A stretch of 64,000 nt of DNA from Catellatospora citrea (GTDB taxonomy: Bacteria; Actinomycetota; Actinomycetes; Mycobacteriales; Micromonosporaceae), in NCBI RefSeq assembly GCF_003610235.1, contig NZ_RAPR01000001.1, positions 3,906,001 to 3,970,000 of the forward strand. The letters run 5' to 3'. The notes under the pieces are model-generated. The model saw only the letters and a program-made list of their open reading frames with translations, was not told where the DNA came from and made no database searches. The translations under genes and the position numbers were made by a program. Shown in pieces: positions 1 through 9,038 of the stretch. The first letter of the stretch is position 1; each line of letters begins with the position of its first letter.

Positions 1-831
1 CCGCTGTACCGCAACGCGATCGGCGACGAGTGCCTCTACGTCGAGGCCGGCCGGCTGCGCGTGGAGTCGGTGTTCGGCGTGCTTGAGGTCACCGCCGGCG
101 ACTACGTCATCGTGCCGACCTCGGTGGTGCACCGGCTGGTCCCGCTGGAGCCGACCCGGCTGCTGGTCATCGAGGCCACCGGGCACATTGGGCCGCCGAA
201 GCGCTACCTGTCGGTACGCGGCCAGTTCCTGGAGCACTCCCCCTACAGCGAGCGCGACCTGCGGGGACCGGACGAGCCGCTGCTCGTCGACGGCACCGAC
301 GTCGAAGTGCTGGTGCAGCACCGTCGCGGTTGGACCCGGCATGTGTACGCCCAGCACCCGTTCGACGTCGTGGGCTGGGACGGGTGCCTCTACCCGTGGA
401 CGTTCTCGATCCACGACTTCGAGCCGATCACCGGTCGGCTGCACCAGCCGCCGCCGGTGCACCAGACCTTCCAGGGTCCGAACTTCGTGATCTGTTCCTT
501 CGTGCCGCGCAAGGTGGACTACCACCCGCTCGCGATCCCGGTGCCGTACAACCACCACAACGTCGACTCCGACGAGATGCTGTTCTACACCGGTGGCGAC
601 TACGAGGCGCGTCGCGGCTCCGGCATCGGCCAGGGTTCGATCTCGCTGCACCCGTCCGGGTTCACCCACGGGCCGCAGCCGGGTGCGGCCGAGCGGTCGA
701 TCGGGGCGGAGCGCTTCGACGAGCTGGCCGTCATGGTGGACACCTTCCGCCCGCTGGACCTGTGCGAACCTGCGCTCGCCAGCGAGGATCCCGGCTACGC
801 CTGGACGTGGTCGGGCCGCGCCCCGCAGTGA
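1..831 (+). CDS. hmgA: Homogentisate 1,2-dioxygenase family protein, 5'-truncated
   Basis: The C-terminal 276 residues of a cupin-fold dioxygenase are visible; the reading frame is open from base 1, so the start lies outside the window. In this family the enzyme opens the ring of homogentisate with an iron ion, giving maleylacetoacetate in tyrosine and phenylalanine breakdown. The metal ligands of the human enzyme (His335, Glu341, His371) have clear counterparts: the second His and the Glu of HHNVDSDEM, and the second His of LHPSGFTHG about 31 residues later. The stretch PPPVHQTFQGPNFVICSF is also typical. It is followed by a strong hairpin and faces ispF convergently. Specificity for homogentisate rather than another aromatic substrate is inferred from similarity only. 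Confidence 0.85.
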   Translation, partial: PLYRNAIGDECLYVEAGRLRVESVFGVLEVTAGDYVIVPTSVVHRLVPLEPTRLLVIEATGHIGPPKRYLSVRGQFLEHSPYSERDLRGPDEPLLVDGTDVEVLVQHRRGWTRHVYAQHPFDVVGWDGCLYPWTFSIHDFEPITGRLHQPPPVHQTFQGPNFVICSFVPRKVDYHPLAIPVPYNHHNVDSDEMLFYTGGDYEARRGSGIGQGSISLHPSGFTHGPQPGAAERSIGAERFDELAVMVDTFRPLDLCEPALASEDPGYAWTWSGRAPQ

Positions 832-853
832 CCCACCGGCTCACCGCCTGACT

Positions 854-901
854 CAGAAGGTGCGGGAATGCAGGCGGCTGCCCGCGTCCCCGCACCTTCT
901 G
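854..901. terminator. Bidirectional terminator hairpin between hmgA and ispF
   Basis: A perfect 13-bp inverted repeat (CAGAAGGTGCGGG at 854-866 and its complement at 889-901) encloses a 22-nt loop. It lies between the convergent ends of hmgA and ispF, so it can serve both. Confidence 0.75.
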
Positions 902-908
902 ATCCGAT

Positions 909-1382
909 CTACGCCTGAGGATCGGGGTGCACCAGCGCCACCGCGATCGCGGCGAGCCCTTCGCCGCGGCCGGTGAGACCGAGTCCGTCGGTGGTGGTGC
1001 CGGACACGGTGACCGGGGCGCCCGCGGCAGCCGAGAGCACCTGCTGCGCCTCGTCCCGCCGCTTACCGACCTTGGGAGCCACCCCGATGACCTGGATCGA
1101 GATGTTGCCGATCGCGTAACCGGCGGCGCGCACGCGGCGGGCGGCCTCGGCCAGCAGGACGACGCCGGCCGCCCCCGACCACTCCGGGCGGTCGGTGCCG
1201 AAGTTCGCGCCGAGATCCCCCAGACCGCTCGCGCTGAACAGGGCGTCGCAGGCGGCATGCGCGGCGACGTCGGCGTCGGAGTGCCCGGCCAGGCCCGGCG
1301 AGTCGGGCCAGTGCAGCCCCGCGACCCAACACGGTCGGGTCTCGTCGAACGCGTGCACATCCGTGCCGATACCGACTCTCAC
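909..1382 (-). CDS. ispF: 2-C-methyl-D-erythritol 2,4-cyclodiphosphate synthase
   Basis: IspF (157 aa, normal family length) cyclises CDP-methylerythritol 2-phosphate to MEcPP with loss of CMP in the non-mevalonate isoprenoid pathway. The metal-binding Asp and His lie in GIGTDVHAF near the N-terminus, followed by the conserved [11 protein letters not shown]. The chosen start is a GTG preceded 7 nt upstream by GGAGG; the longer open frame upstream does not resemble the family. It lies 70 bp downstream of ispD on the same strand, so ispD and ispF, consecutive in pathway order apart from IspE, are probably cotranscribed with carD. Confidence 0.93.
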   Translation of the reverse strand: MRVGIGTDVHAFDETRPCWVAGLHWPDSPGLAGHSDADVAAHAACDALFSASGLGDLGANFGTDRPEWSGAAGVVLLAEAARRVRAAGYAIGNISIQVIGVAPKVGKRRDEAQQVLSAAAGAPVTVSGTTTDGLGLTGRGEGLAAIAVALVHPDPQA

Positions 1383-1452
1383 CGGTATGCCTCCTCGATC
1401 ATCACGCCGCCAGGGCAGCGACACACCGCCGAACCCTGCCATAAGTTCATGA

Positions 1453-2193
1453 TCAACTTTCGGGGAGGGGGTGGGCGGCCAGGAGGGATTCGGCGATGAG
1501 GAGATCGAGGGGACGGGTGATCTTGAGGGCCAGGTCGCTGCCGGGGACGCAGTGGACCTTGTGGCCGAGGCGCTCGACCATGCCCGCGTCGTCGGTGTGC
1601 TCGTCGACGGCCTCGGCGTGAGCGCGGACCAGGGTGTCACGGGGGAAGCCCTGCGGGGTCTGGATCACGCGTAACGGGGCGCGGTCGACGGTCTCCAGGA
1701 CGTGCTCGCCGGCGTCCACCCGCTTGATGGTGTCGACCACGGGCAGGGCGGGCACCACGGCGGCCGCCCCGGAACGGACCGCGGCGGCGACGGCCTCGAC
1801 CAGCTCAGGCGGGGTCAGCGCGCGGGCGGCGTCGTGCACCAGCACGACCTCGATGGACTCGGGCACGACGGCCAGGGCCGCGGCCACCGACTGCTGGCGG
1901 GTGGCCCCGCCGGGCACCACGACTGCCCCGGGCACCAGCGCGCGGACCGCGTCCACGTCGCCGGGCGGCGCGGCGATGACGATCATCGCCACCGAGGGGG
2001 CCAGGGCGAGCCGGCGGCACGCATGCACCAGCAGCGGCTCGCCGGCCAGCTCGCGCAGGGCCTTGGGGGTTCCGCCGCCGAGGCGCAGGCCCATGCCGGC
2101 CGCGGGAACGAGAACCGCGACGTCCTTGCGCCGAACAGGCGCAGGAACGTCGCGGCTATCGATATCAGATGACACTGCCGTTGTGCGGGTCAC
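1453..2193 (-). CDS. ispD: 2-C-methyl-D-erythritol 4-phosphate cytidylyltransferase
   Basis: IspD transfers CMP from CTP to methylerythritol 4-phosphate. The nucleotide-binding loop [17 protein letters not shown] lies near residue 30, with a later [10 protein letters not shown] segment and VIQTPQGF typical of the family. The GTG start overlaps the carD stop codon in a GTGA junction, which suggests translational coupling. About 22 residues precede the conserved core, so a later start cannot be excluded. The carD-ispD-ispF order is common in actinobacteria. Confidence 0.93.
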   Translation of the reverse strand: MTRTTAVSSDIDSRDVPAPVRRKDVAVLVPAAGMGLRLGGGTPKALRELAGEPLLVHACRRLALAPSVAMIVIAAPPGDVDAVRALVPGAVVVPGGATRQQSVAAALAVVPESIEVVLVHDAARALTPPELVEAVAAAVRSGAAAVVPALPVVDTIKRVDAGEHVLETVDRAPLRVIQTPQGFPRDTLVRAHAEAVDEHTDDAGMVERLGHKVHCVPGSDLALKITRPLDLLIAESLLAAHPLPES

Positions 2194-2675
2194 GCCTCGG
2201 CGAGCACCTTGTCCAGGAGAACCTCGGCTCCGTCCTTGGTGCTCTTCTCGGCGAGCGCGACCTCACCGACGAGGATGTCCCGAGCCTTGGCGAGCATCCG
2301 CTTCTCCCCCGCCGACAGACCACGCTCACGCTCACGGCGCCAGAGGTCACGCACGACCTCAGCCACCTTGAGCGGGTTACCCGAGGCAAGCTTCTCAAGA
2401 TTCGCCTTGTAGCGCCGCGACCAGTTGGTCGGCTCCTCGGTGTGCGGGGCGCGGAGGACGTCGAAAACCTTGGACAGGCCCTCTTCGCCAACCACCTCAC
2501 GCACGCCGACGATCTCGGCGTTCTCGGCGGGCACCCGCACCGTCAGGTCGCCTTGAGCGACCCGAAGGACGAGGTAAAGCTTCTCCTCGCCCTTGATGGT
2601 GCGGGTCTCGATAGCCTCGATGAGTGCGGCCCCGTGGTGGGGGTAGACAACGGTCTCGCCGACACTGAAATCCAT
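2190..2675 (-). CDS. carD: CarD-family RNA polymerase-binding transcription regulator
   Basis: The 161-aa protein has the CarD plan. An N-terminal RNA polymerase interaction domain begins [21 protein letters not shown] helical C-terminal half follows, with the basic segment [20 protein letters not shown] and an invariant-type tryptophan in VVRDLWRRE that contacts DNA at the upstream edge of the bubble. Mycobacterial CarD is almost the same length and stabilises the open complex at most promoters, including rRNA. The start codon follows a GAAAGGGG ribosome site. It heads the carD-ispD-ispF operon and is divergent from the gene at 2973. Confidence 0.95.
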   Translation of the reverse strand: MDFSVGETVVYPHHGAALIEAIETRTIKGEEKLYLVLRVAQGDLTVRVPAENAEIVGVREVVGEEGLSKVFDVLRAPHTEEPTNWSRRYKANLEKLASGNPLKVAEVVRDLWRRERERGLSAGEKRMLAKARDILVGEVALAEKSTKDGAEVLLDKVLAEA

Positions 2676-2972
2676 AGGTACGAAACCCCTTTCGCTGTGT
2701 CTAGGGTAACACGGGCGTGCCGTGCAGTCCCAGCCCGTCTTGCACAGTTAGCGCAGCTCACCCCCGTTGTGAGCCGTATTTCTTCTGCTTGACACAGCTC
2801 GGCAACGCTTCTTCCGCTACTCTGAGTGACCTTTTCTGCACTCATTGGTATCTGTGGCACCCGATGTCCGCATCGCGAACAGTCCTCAATCTCCTCCGAC
2901 ACGCCACTAGCGTGAGTCTGTAGGACGCGGGACAGTAGAGAGACGCGGTGCTGAACGCGCGAGGAGCCGGCG
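2676..2972. promoter_or_regulatory. Intergenic region with the carD promoter
   Basis: This 297-bp divergent spacer has lower GC than its surroundings and no convincing gene. On the minus strand a TACCCT -10 element (complement of 2703-2708) sits about 30 nt before the carD start; no good -35 is visible. The hexamer is flanked by the short inverted repeat GTGT (2697-2700) and ACAC (2709-2712). Confidence 0.45.
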
Positions 2973-3398
2973 ATGGGCACGCTGGGCAACGGCCTTCCGG
3001 ACCTCCCGCCCGAGTGGGGAGAGGTCGTCATTCCCGATGACCCCGCTGAGCTGGCCGAAGAGGCGGAGCGGGTCCGGGACGAGCTGCGGGCCGAAGCCCG
3101 GGCCGCACGTCGTGCGGCTTGGCGCGCGCGCTGGCGACGGCGGCTGCACCTGCCCGAGCGCATAGACGATCCTGACCAGCCGTCGCTCGTGCTGCCGCTG
3201 ATCGTGCTCGCCATCGCCGTGGTGATCACCTTGCTGAGCCTGCTGCTCATCGCCTGGCCCGGCCTGACCGGCGGAACCCCCGAGTCACCGCAGCCCGGCC
3301 CGCCCGTGCGCCCGGCCGTCTCCGCGCCGGCGGCCACGACCCCGACCTCGTCGCCGGGCGTCTCGCTGCCGCCGACCCCACACCCGCCCGGCACCTAG
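2973..3398 (+). CDS. Single-pass membrane protein of unknown function
   Basis: This 141-aa protein is not recognised. Residues 1-65 are charged and probably cytoplasmic, with an Arg/Ala-rich helical stretch. One hydrophobic segment (about residues 72-95) follows, then a Pro/Ser/Thr-rich tail of about 45 residues that would lie outside the membrane. GAGGAG lies just upstream of the ATG. Its stop codon overlaps the stop of the convergent gene at 3395 within the tetranucleotide CTAG. Confidence 0.7.
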   Translation: MGTLGNGLPDLPPEWGEVVIPDDPAELAEEAERVRDELRAEARAARRAAWRARWRRRLHLPERIDDPDQPSLVLPLIVLAIAVVITLLSLLLIAWPGLTGGTPESPQPGPPVRPAVSAPAATTPTSSPGVSLPPTPHPPGT

Positions 3399-4261
3399 GA
3401 CGGCGTCGCGCCCGGCGGCAGCCGCACCGCCTGCACGCGCACCCACGCCGTGCCCGCGGGCCCGAGCCCGGTCAGCGTCACGCGTACGGTTCCCGCGGTG
3501 CCGAGCGGGTTCGCGTACGGGTAGCCCGAGTTGCAGGGGTGCTCCACCCGATACCGGTTCCCCTCCTCCTCGACCTCCAGCCGGAGCATGATCTCCCCGG
3601 CGCAGACGACCCGCAGCTCGGTGGGCCCGGACAGGGACAGCTCGGCCGTCGACTCGTCACCGCCCGCCAACCAGCTGTCGTACAGCGTCCGCGCCGCTCG
3701 GTCGGCGGGCAGCTCGGTCTGGGCCTGGAGGCGCCACTGGTCCGGCCCACCGGGCGCGCGCTTGTCCAGCACCCGCCACGCGCCGACGGCACCACCGGTT
3801 CCGTCGACGGACATCGTGACCTGCAGCTGTCCGACGTCCTTCGGCAGCAGCAGCGGCTCCGGCGGGTACCCGACCTCCAGGGAGCACTCCGCGTCGACCG
3901 CCGAGACGGTGCGGCCGTCGGCGGCGGCCACCGTGACCCGCATCGTGCCCGCGTCGCCGACGCAGACCGCGTGCAGCTCGAACGCGCCGTACGGGAGTTT
4001 CAGCGGCTGCGTCGCAGACTGCCCCGAGGACAGCTCCAGCGGCGGCTGGATGGCCACCACGCTGCTGTTCGGGCGGTCCGCCCACAAGGCCGCCAACTCG
4101 CCGACCGCGGCCTGCCACGACGGCGAGGGCGACGGCTGCGGCAGCGGGACCGGCCGGGGCGGCTCCGCGCTCGCGGACCGCCACCACCAGCCGCCCCCGA
4201 TCAGCAGCGCCACCACGGCCACCGAGGCGACCGCAGCGCCACGACCACGTCTGTTGTCCAC
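3395..4261 (-). CDS. Membrane-anchored extracytoplasmic protein of unknown function
   Basis: The protein (288 aa from the chosen GTG) has an N-terminal hydrophobic segment (about residues 8-25). A proline-rich linker follows, then about 230 residues rich in beta-strand-like sequence with two related halves, each containing a Cys-containing hydrophobic strand (HAVCVGDAGTMRVTV and LRVVCAGEIMLRLEV). Two repeated beta-sandwich domains are a reasonable guess, but no function is assigned. A longer frame to 4306 would run into the divergent prenyltransferase, so the GTG at 4261 is preferred. On its strand TACTGT lies 8 nt before that codon. Confidence 0.65.
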   Translation of the reverse strand: MDNRRGRGAAVASVAVVALLIGGGWWWRSASAEPPRPVPLPQPSPSPSWQAAVGELAALWADRPNSSVVAIQPPLELSSGQSATQPLKLPYGAFELHAVCVGDAGTMRVTVAAADGRTVSAVDAECSLEVGYPPEPLLLPKDVGQLQVTMSVDGTGGAVGAWRVLDKRAPGGPDQWRLQAQTELPADRAARTLYDSWLAGGDESTAELSLSGPTELRVVCAGEIMLRLEVEEEGNRYRVEHPCNSGYPYANPLGTAGTVRVTLTGLGPAGTAWVRVQAVRLPPGATPS

Positions 4262-4278
4262 GGTCGGCGACAGTAACG

Positions 4279-5100
4279 GTGACGCGCGACACTGACCAGA
4301 TGTCACCGCTGCGCCTGCTGCGCGCCTGCCACCCCCTGCCCGCCCTCGCCGTCACCGTCTTCGGCGGCCTGCTGGCGGTCGGCATGGGCCACACCCCGGC
4401 CGGCGTCGCCGCGGTCATGGCGACGGTGGCGCTGAGCCAGCTGTCGGTCGGCTGGGCCAACGACGCGATCGACGCCGCGCGCGACGCGGCCGTGGGCCGG
4501 GCCGACAAGCCGCTGGCCGGGGACCTGGCGGGCCGCCGTACCGTCGCCGTCGCGGCCGTGGCGGCCGCCGCCGCGACCGGCGCCGCCTGCCTGTGGTGGG
4601 GTTGGCCCGCCGGGGCCTGGTTCGCGGTCGCCGTGCTCTCCGCCCACCTGTACAACTGGCCGCTCAAGGCCACGGTCTGGTCGATCGTGCCCTACCTGGT
4701 GTCCTTCGCCTGCCTGGTGATCTTCGTGAGCACCGCGCTGCCCGGGGCGCCCTTCCCGCCCGGCTGGCTGGTCGCCGCGGCGGCGCTGCTGGCGGGCGCG
4801 GCACACCTGCTCAACGCGGTGCCCGACCTCGCCGACGACGCGGCCACCGGGGTCCGCGGCCTGCCCCAGCGGCTGGGTGCCCGGCGCAGCCTCGCCGCGG
4901 CGTCCGGGCTGCTGCTGGCGGCGACGCTGACCCTGCTGGCGGGGGCCCGGCCGCCGCTGTGGGCGGGGGCCGGCGCGCTGCTCACGGCCGTCGTCCTGAT
5001 CGTCGTCGGCTGGTACGCGGCACCGCGCGCCGCCTTCCGCGCCCTGCTCGCCGTCGCCGCCGTGGACCTCGCCCTGCTGGTGCTCAGCGGCGCGCTGTGA
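4279..5100 (+). CDS. UbiA-family prenyltransferase
   Basis: This polytopic membrane protein (273 aa, roughly eight hydrophobic segments) belongs to the UbiA superfamily, which transfers polyprenyl groups to aromatic acceptors using magnesium. The first Asp-rich motif is NDAIDAARDAAVGRADKPL near residue 56; the second is reduced to PDLADDAATG near residue 180. The acceptor cannot be told from sequence. The family also includes MenA, UbiA and DPPR synthase, and this copy does not sit next to quinone genes. The start is GTG 4279; an ATG at 4300 is the alternative. Confidence 0.85.
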   Translation: MTRDTDQMSPLRLLRACHPLPALAVTVFGGLLAVGMGHTPAGVAAVMATVALSQLSVGWANDAIDAARDAAVGRADKPLAGDLAGRRTVAVAAVAAAAATGAACLWWGWPAGAWFAVAVLSAHLYNWPLKATVWSIVPYLVSFACLVIFVSTALPGAPFPPGWLVAAAALLAGAAHLLNAVPDLADDAATGVRGLPQRLGARRSLAAASGLLLAATLTLLAGARPPLWAGAGALLTAVVLIVVGWYAAPRAAFRALLAVAAVDLALLVLSGAL

Positions 5101-5152
5101 TCGGCGGCGGGTCGGCTGCGGAGCCTCGATCGGCGGACACTACGCTGAGCCC

Positions 5153-5872
5153 GTGACTCGCTCGATCACCAAACTCCTGGCCGGCGGTGCCGCCGCCGCT
5201 GCCCTGGCCCTGACCGGCTGCAGCGCCGGCATGAACTCGCAGACCGCCGACCAGGTGGCAGCCGTGCCCGGCTTCAGCCTGACCGTGCCGGGTCCGAACG
5301 GCGGCAATGTCGCGCTCCGCGACGCGACGCTCGCCTACGCCGGCCCGAAGGGCTACGCGCAGGGCGCGACCGCGCCGCTGCAGGTGCGCATCTTCAACGA
5401 CACCGAGCAGCCGATCACGCTCGACAAGTTCGAGTCCAACGACGCGGCCTCCGTGAAGCTGGCCTCGGCCGCCGACCTGAAGCCGAGCCCGAGCCCGGCC
5501 GCGGAGTCGCCGAGCCCCGCGGCGAGCAAGTCGCCTCAGGCGGCCGGCAGCCCGTCCCCCGGCGCGGCGACCAGCCCGGAGCCGGCGACCAGCCCCAGCC
5601 CGGCCGCCGCGCCCCCGGCGAAGCTCACCATCCCGCCGGCCGGCTACCTGGAGCTGACCCCGGGCAGCGGCCAGTTCCTCGCCCTGACCGGGCTCAAGAA
5701 GCCGGTCGTCAACGGCGAGGGCGTGCACCTGAAGCTCACGTTCTCCAACGGCGTGGTGCTGGAGACCCTGCCGGGCACCGTGGTGCCGATCGCGCCGCCG
5801 CTCAGCCCGCAGCCGCGCCTGCCCGTCACGGCGCCGCCGACCCGCCCCGGCACCGAGGGCGAAGGCCACTGA
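5153..5872 (+). CDS. Secreted lipoprotein, possibly PCuAC-like
   Basis: The 239-aa protein has a signal peptide ending in the lipobox LTGC, so it should be lipid-anchored outside the membrane. A beta-rich domain (residues 40-105, with LRDATLAYAGPKGYAQG) is interrupted by about 50 residues of Pro/Ser/Ala low complexity (residues 105-155); the remaining strands of the domain follow. The layout resembles actinobacterial lipoproteins related to copper chaperone PCuAC, but the Met/His copper ligands are not evident, so that function is not assigned. The GTG start lies 6 nt after TACGCT (5141-5146), a leaderless arrangement. Confidence 0.75.
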   Translation: MTRSITKLLAGGAAAAALALTGCSAGMNSQTADQVAAVPGFSLTVPGPNGGNVALRDATLAYAGPKGYAQGATAPLQVRIFNDTEQPITLDKFESNDAASVKLASAADLKPSPSPAAESPSPAASKSPQAAGSPSPGAATSPEPATSPSPAAAPPAKLTIPPAGYLELTPGSGQFLALTGLKKPVVNGEGVHLKLTFSNGVVLETLPGTVVPIAPPLSPQPRLPVTAPPTRPGTEGEGH

Positions 5873-5961
5873 CCCGGTAGTCGCCGTCCCGGCGGCCCGC
5901 CTGTTCGGCGGACCCCGGCGGCCTCCCTGTCACCGTCACACCCACGGGGTAGGTTGCGCAC

Positions 5962-7380
5962 GTGACAGTGCGCAGCACCTCGAAGACGGCGAAGCCCGCA
6001 CGCCCCGGATACGTCTGTGACGCGTGCGGGCATCAGCCTCCCAAGTGGTTCGGCCGCTGCCCTGAGTGCGGCGAATGGGGCTCGGTCATCGAGGCCTCGG
6101 CCGGTCCGGCCCTCGGCGCGATGCGCAACGTGGCCCCCCGCGCCCCCGGCGAACCCGCCCGGCCCATCGCCACCATCTCCGCCGTGCCCGCCCGTGCCGT
6201 GGCCACCGGCGTCAGCGAACTCGACCGCGTGCTCGGCGGCGGCCTCGTGCCCGGCTCGGTCGTGCTGCTGGCCGGCGAGCCCGGCGTCGGCAAGTCCACC
6301 CTGCTGCTCGACGTGGCCCAGCAGTGGGCGGCCGGGGCCGGCAGCCCTTCGCTCATCGTCAGCGGCGAGGAGTCCGTCAGCCAGGTCCGGCTGCGGGCCG
6401 AGCGCATGAACACCCTGCACGAGCAGCTCTACCTGGCCGCCGAGACCGACCTGGCCGCGGTGCTCGGCCACCTCGACGCGGTCAAGCCCGGCCTGCTCGT
6501 GCTCGACTCCGTGCAGACCATCGCCGCCCCCGGCAACGACGGGGTGCCCGGTGGCGTCACCCAGGTGCGGGCGGTCACCGCCGCGCTGGTCGCCGTCGCC
6601 AAGGAGCGCAACATCGCGACCGTGCTGGTCGGCCACGTCACCAAGGACGGCAGCGTGGCGGGTCCCCGCGTGCTGGAGCACCTGGTCGACGTGGTGCTGC
6701 ACTTCGAGGGCGACAAGCACTCCTCGCTGCGCCTGGTCCGCGGGCTGAAGAACCGCTTCGGGGCCGCCGACGAGGTCGGCTGCTTCGAGATGAACGAGAG
6801 CGGCATCACCTCGCTGCCCGACCCGTCGGGGCTGTTCCTCACCCGATACGCCGAGCCGGTGCCCGGCACCTGCGTCACCGTCGCCATGGAGGGCCGCCGC
6901 GCCCTGGTCACCGAGGTGCAGGCGCTGATCGGGGCGACCGTCGCCGGATCGCCGCGGCGCACCGTGTCCGGCCTCGACTCGGCCCGGCTGGCCATGGTGC
7001 TGGCCGTGCTGCAGCGGCGCACCGAGCGGATGGCGCTGCACGACAAGGAGGTGTTCGCCGCCACGGTCGGCGGCATCCGGGTCGTCGAGCCCGCCGCGGA
7101 CTTGGCCGTCGCACTGGCGGTCGCCTCCGCCGGGCTCAACCTGTCCATGTCGCCCCGGCTCGCGGCCATCGGTGAGGTAGGTCTCACGGGTGAGGTGCGG
7201 CGCGTCGGCGCGGTCCCCCGACGCCTGGCCGAGGCAGTTCGGCTCGGTTTCAAATACGCTCTGGTACCGACCGGTTGCGGACCGTCGTCAACGGGCACTC
7301 CGGCCGGCGACCTACGGGTCGAAGAGGTGTCCGATCTGCGTACGGCACTGCACTGGGCTGCACGGTTGTCCGCTGAGTGA
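5962..7380 (+). CDS. radA: DNA repair protein RadA
   Basis: RadA is a RecA-like helicase that processes recombination intermediates. All domains are present in 472 aa. A zinc finger CDACGHQPPKWFGRCPECGEW lies at about residues 20-40, Walker A GEPGVGKST near residue 110 and Walker B LLVLDSVQTI near residue 180. The RadA-specific KNRFG motif is near residue 262, and a Lon-like C-terminal domain follows. The GTG start is 6 nt after TAGGTT (5950-5955). disA follows after 54 bp; the radA-disA pair is conserved in actinobacteria, and RadA is known to inhibit DisA in Mycobacterium. Confidence 0.96.
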   Translation: MTVRSTSKTAKPARPGYVCDACGHQPPKWFGRCPECGEWGSVIEASAGPALGAMRNVAPRAPGEPARPIATISAVPARAVATGVSELDRVLGGGLVPGSVVLLAGEPGVGKSTLLLDVAQQWAAGAGSPSLIVSGEESVSQVRLRAERMNTLHEQLYLAAETDLAAVLGHLDAVKPGLLVLDSVQTIAAPGNDGVPGGVTQVRAVTAALVAVAKERNIATVLVGHVTKDGSVAGPRVLEHLVDVVLHFEGDKHSSLRLVRGLKNRFGAADEVGCFEMNESGITSLPDPSGLFLTRYAEPVPGTCVTVAMEGRRALVTEVQALIGATVAGSPRRTVSGLDSARLAMVLAVLQRRTERMALHDKEVFAATVGGIRVVEPAADLAVALAVASAGLNLSMSPRLAAIGEVGLTGEVRRVGAVPRRLAEAVRLGFKYALVPTGCGPSSTGTPAGDLRVEEVSDLRTALHWAARLSAE

Positions 7381-7434
7381 CGCTCCCAGCACGGGCCGAC
7401 GGGCACAGCTCGGCGGCCCCCGTAGACTGTGCCC

Positions 7435-8541
7435 GTGCCGATCGATCGCGACACCACCTGGAACACCGCCGCAGTCGGCGGTGATCCGTTGCGCGCCACC
7501 CTGGCACGGGTAGCTCCAGGCACGCCTCTGCGCGACAGCCTCGAGCGCATCCTGCGCGGCCGGACCGGCGCCCTCATCGTCCTCGGATACGACAAACTCA
7601 TCGAGACCCTGTGCACCGGCGGCTTCCCGCTCGACGTCGAGTTCTCCGCGACGCGCCTGCGCGAGCTGTGCAAGATGGACGGCGCCGTCGTGCTCTCCGC
7701 CGACGGCACCCGCATCCTGCGCGCCGCCGTGCACCTGATGCCCGACGCCTCCATCCCCACCGAGGAGTCCGGCACCCGGCACCGCACCGCCGAGCGCGTC
7801 TCCAAGCAGAGCGGCTACCCGGTGATCTCGGTCAGCCAGTCGATGCACATCATCGGCGTCTACGTGGCCGGCCAGCGACACACCCTGGACGATTCCGGAC
7901 AGATACTGTCCCGGGCAAACCAGGCCCTGGCCACCCTGGAGCGCTACAAGCTGCGCCTCGACGAGGTCAGCGGCACTCTCTCCGCCCTGGAGATCGAGGA
8001 CCTGGTCACCGTCCGCGACGCCCTCGCCGTCGTGCAGCGCCTCGAAATGGTCCGCCGCATCTCCGACGAGATCGCCGGCTACGTCGTCGAGCTCGGCACC
8101 GACGGCCGCCTGCTGTCCCTCCAGCTCGACGAGATGATGGCCGGCGTGGACGCCGACCGCACCCTCGTCATCCGCGACTACCTCCCCATGAACCGCAAGA
8201 CCCGAACCGTCGACGAAGCCCTCGTCGAACTCGACCTGCTCACGGCCAGCGAACTGATCGACCTCGTCTCGGTCGCCAAGGCCATGGGCTACCCCGCCAG
8301 CACCGAGGCCCTCGACGCCGCCGTCAGCCCCCGCGGCTTCCGCCTCCTCGCCCGCGTGCCCCGCCTGCCCGGCGCCATAGTCGACCGCCTCGTCGACCAC
8401 TTCGGCAGCCTCCAGCGCCTCCTGGGCGCGACCGTGGAAGACCTCCAGGCCGTCGACGGCGTCGGCGACGCCCGTGCGCGTGGCGTGCGCGAGGGGCTGT
8501 CTCGTCTCGCTGAGACGTCGATTCTTGAGCGGTACGTCTAG
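7435..8541 (+). CDS. disA: Diadenylate cyclase DisA (DNA integrity scanning protein)
   Basis: DisA makes the second messenger c-di-AMP from two ATP and slows when bound to branched DNA. The DAC domain carries the catalytic DGA (MDGAVVLS, about residue 82) and the ATP-binding RHRTAER. A helical linker and a C-terminal helix-hairpin-helix region ([15 protein letters not shown]) follow. The GTG at 7435 is chosen because TAGACT (7423-7428) ends 6 nt before it, which would place transcription at the start codon; the GTG at 7429 would lie upstream of that start. The length is 368 aa. Its 3' end is followed after 22 nt by nested hairpin 1A. Confidence 0.96.
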   Translation: MPIDRDTTWNTAAVGGDPLRATLARVAPGTPLRDSLERILRGRTGALIVLGYDKLIETLCTGGFPLDVEFSATRLRELCKMDGAVVLSADGTRILRAAVHLMPDASIPTEESGTRHRTAERVSKQSGYPVISVSQSMHIIGVYVAGQRHTLDDSGQILSRANQALATLERYKLRLDEVSGTLSALEIEDLVTVRDALAVVQRLEMVRRISDEIAGYVVELGTDGRLLSLQLDEMMAGVDADRTLVIRDYLPMNRKTRTVDEALVELDLLTASELIDLVSVAKAMGYPASTEALDAAVSPRGFRLLARVPRLPGAIVDRLVDHFGSLQRLLGATVEDLQAVDGVGDARARGVREGLSRLAETSILERYV

Positions 8542-8563
8542 GCGTGTGACTGCGTAGCGTTCC

Positions 8564-8633
8564 GCGGGGGTTGGGGTCGAGCGCTGGGGCCGCAAAGAGC
8601 GCGGCCTTTTACGCGCTCGACCCCAACCCCCGC
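8564..8633 (+). repeat. Nested-hairpin repeat, copy 1A
   Basis: Perfect 20-bp outer arms (8564-8583 and 8614-8633) enclose a 30-nt core. In the core an inner GGCCGC/GCGGCC stem (8588-8593, 8601-8606) is preceded by CTGG and followed by TTTTACG. The same core occurs at 8957-8999, 50945-50973 and 51278-51321 with unrelated outer arms. Lying 22 nt after disA with a T-run, it may terminate disA. Confidence 0.85.
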
Positions 8634-8941
8634 TCCACGCACCCTCACAAAGCTAACCAGGTGAAAAGGGCACCCTTTTCCCACAAAGCGACAGCCTCCC
8701 CACCCCACCCCACCCCACTAACCAGCTCAGGGCGCAACAGCAGACGGCTCACGCCCCGACGAAGATCGCCACGGCGAACAGGCTTGTTCGGGTGTTCCGG
8801 GGACGTGGGTTCGGGGCTTCACGGGTGGTGGTTACGCGTTGCTGCGGGAGCGGCATGTGTGCCGGTAAGGCTGTCGCTCTACAGCTAGTTGCCCACCCCA
8901 CCTTGCCCACCGTCGGGCGTGCATCTACGGCGAGGAGCGGA
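8634..8941. other. Gene-free spacer between hairpins 1A and 1B
   Basis: I see no gene here. The interval begins CGCTCCACGCA and holds AAAGCGACAGC (8685-8695), a tandem CACCC run (8701-8719) and GACGGCTC (8743-8750). The two underlined blocks, AAAGCGACAGC and GACGGCTC, recur in the same order in the spacer of the second hairpin pair at 51034-51080. That suggests the pairs are copies of one unit about 450 bp long. Confidence 0.6.
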
Positions 8942-9014
8942 GCCGGGGGAATGCTCGCAGGCGCGTAAAAGGCCGCGCCCTTTGCGGCCCCAGCGCCAAG
9001 AGCATTCCCCCGGC
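8942..9014 (-). repeat. Nested-hairpin repeat, copy 1B (inverted)
   Basis: Perfect 15-bp outer arms (8942-8956 and 9000-9014) enclose a second stem GGCGC/GCGCC (8960-8964, 8993-8997) and an inner GGCCGC/GCGGCC stem (8971-8976, 8984-8989). The core is almost the exact reverse complement of copy 1A. It lies 24 nt beyond the stop of the minus-strand gene at 9039 and could terminate it. Confidence 0.85.
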
Positions 9015-9038
9015 GCAGCGACCCACGACAGCAACCAC

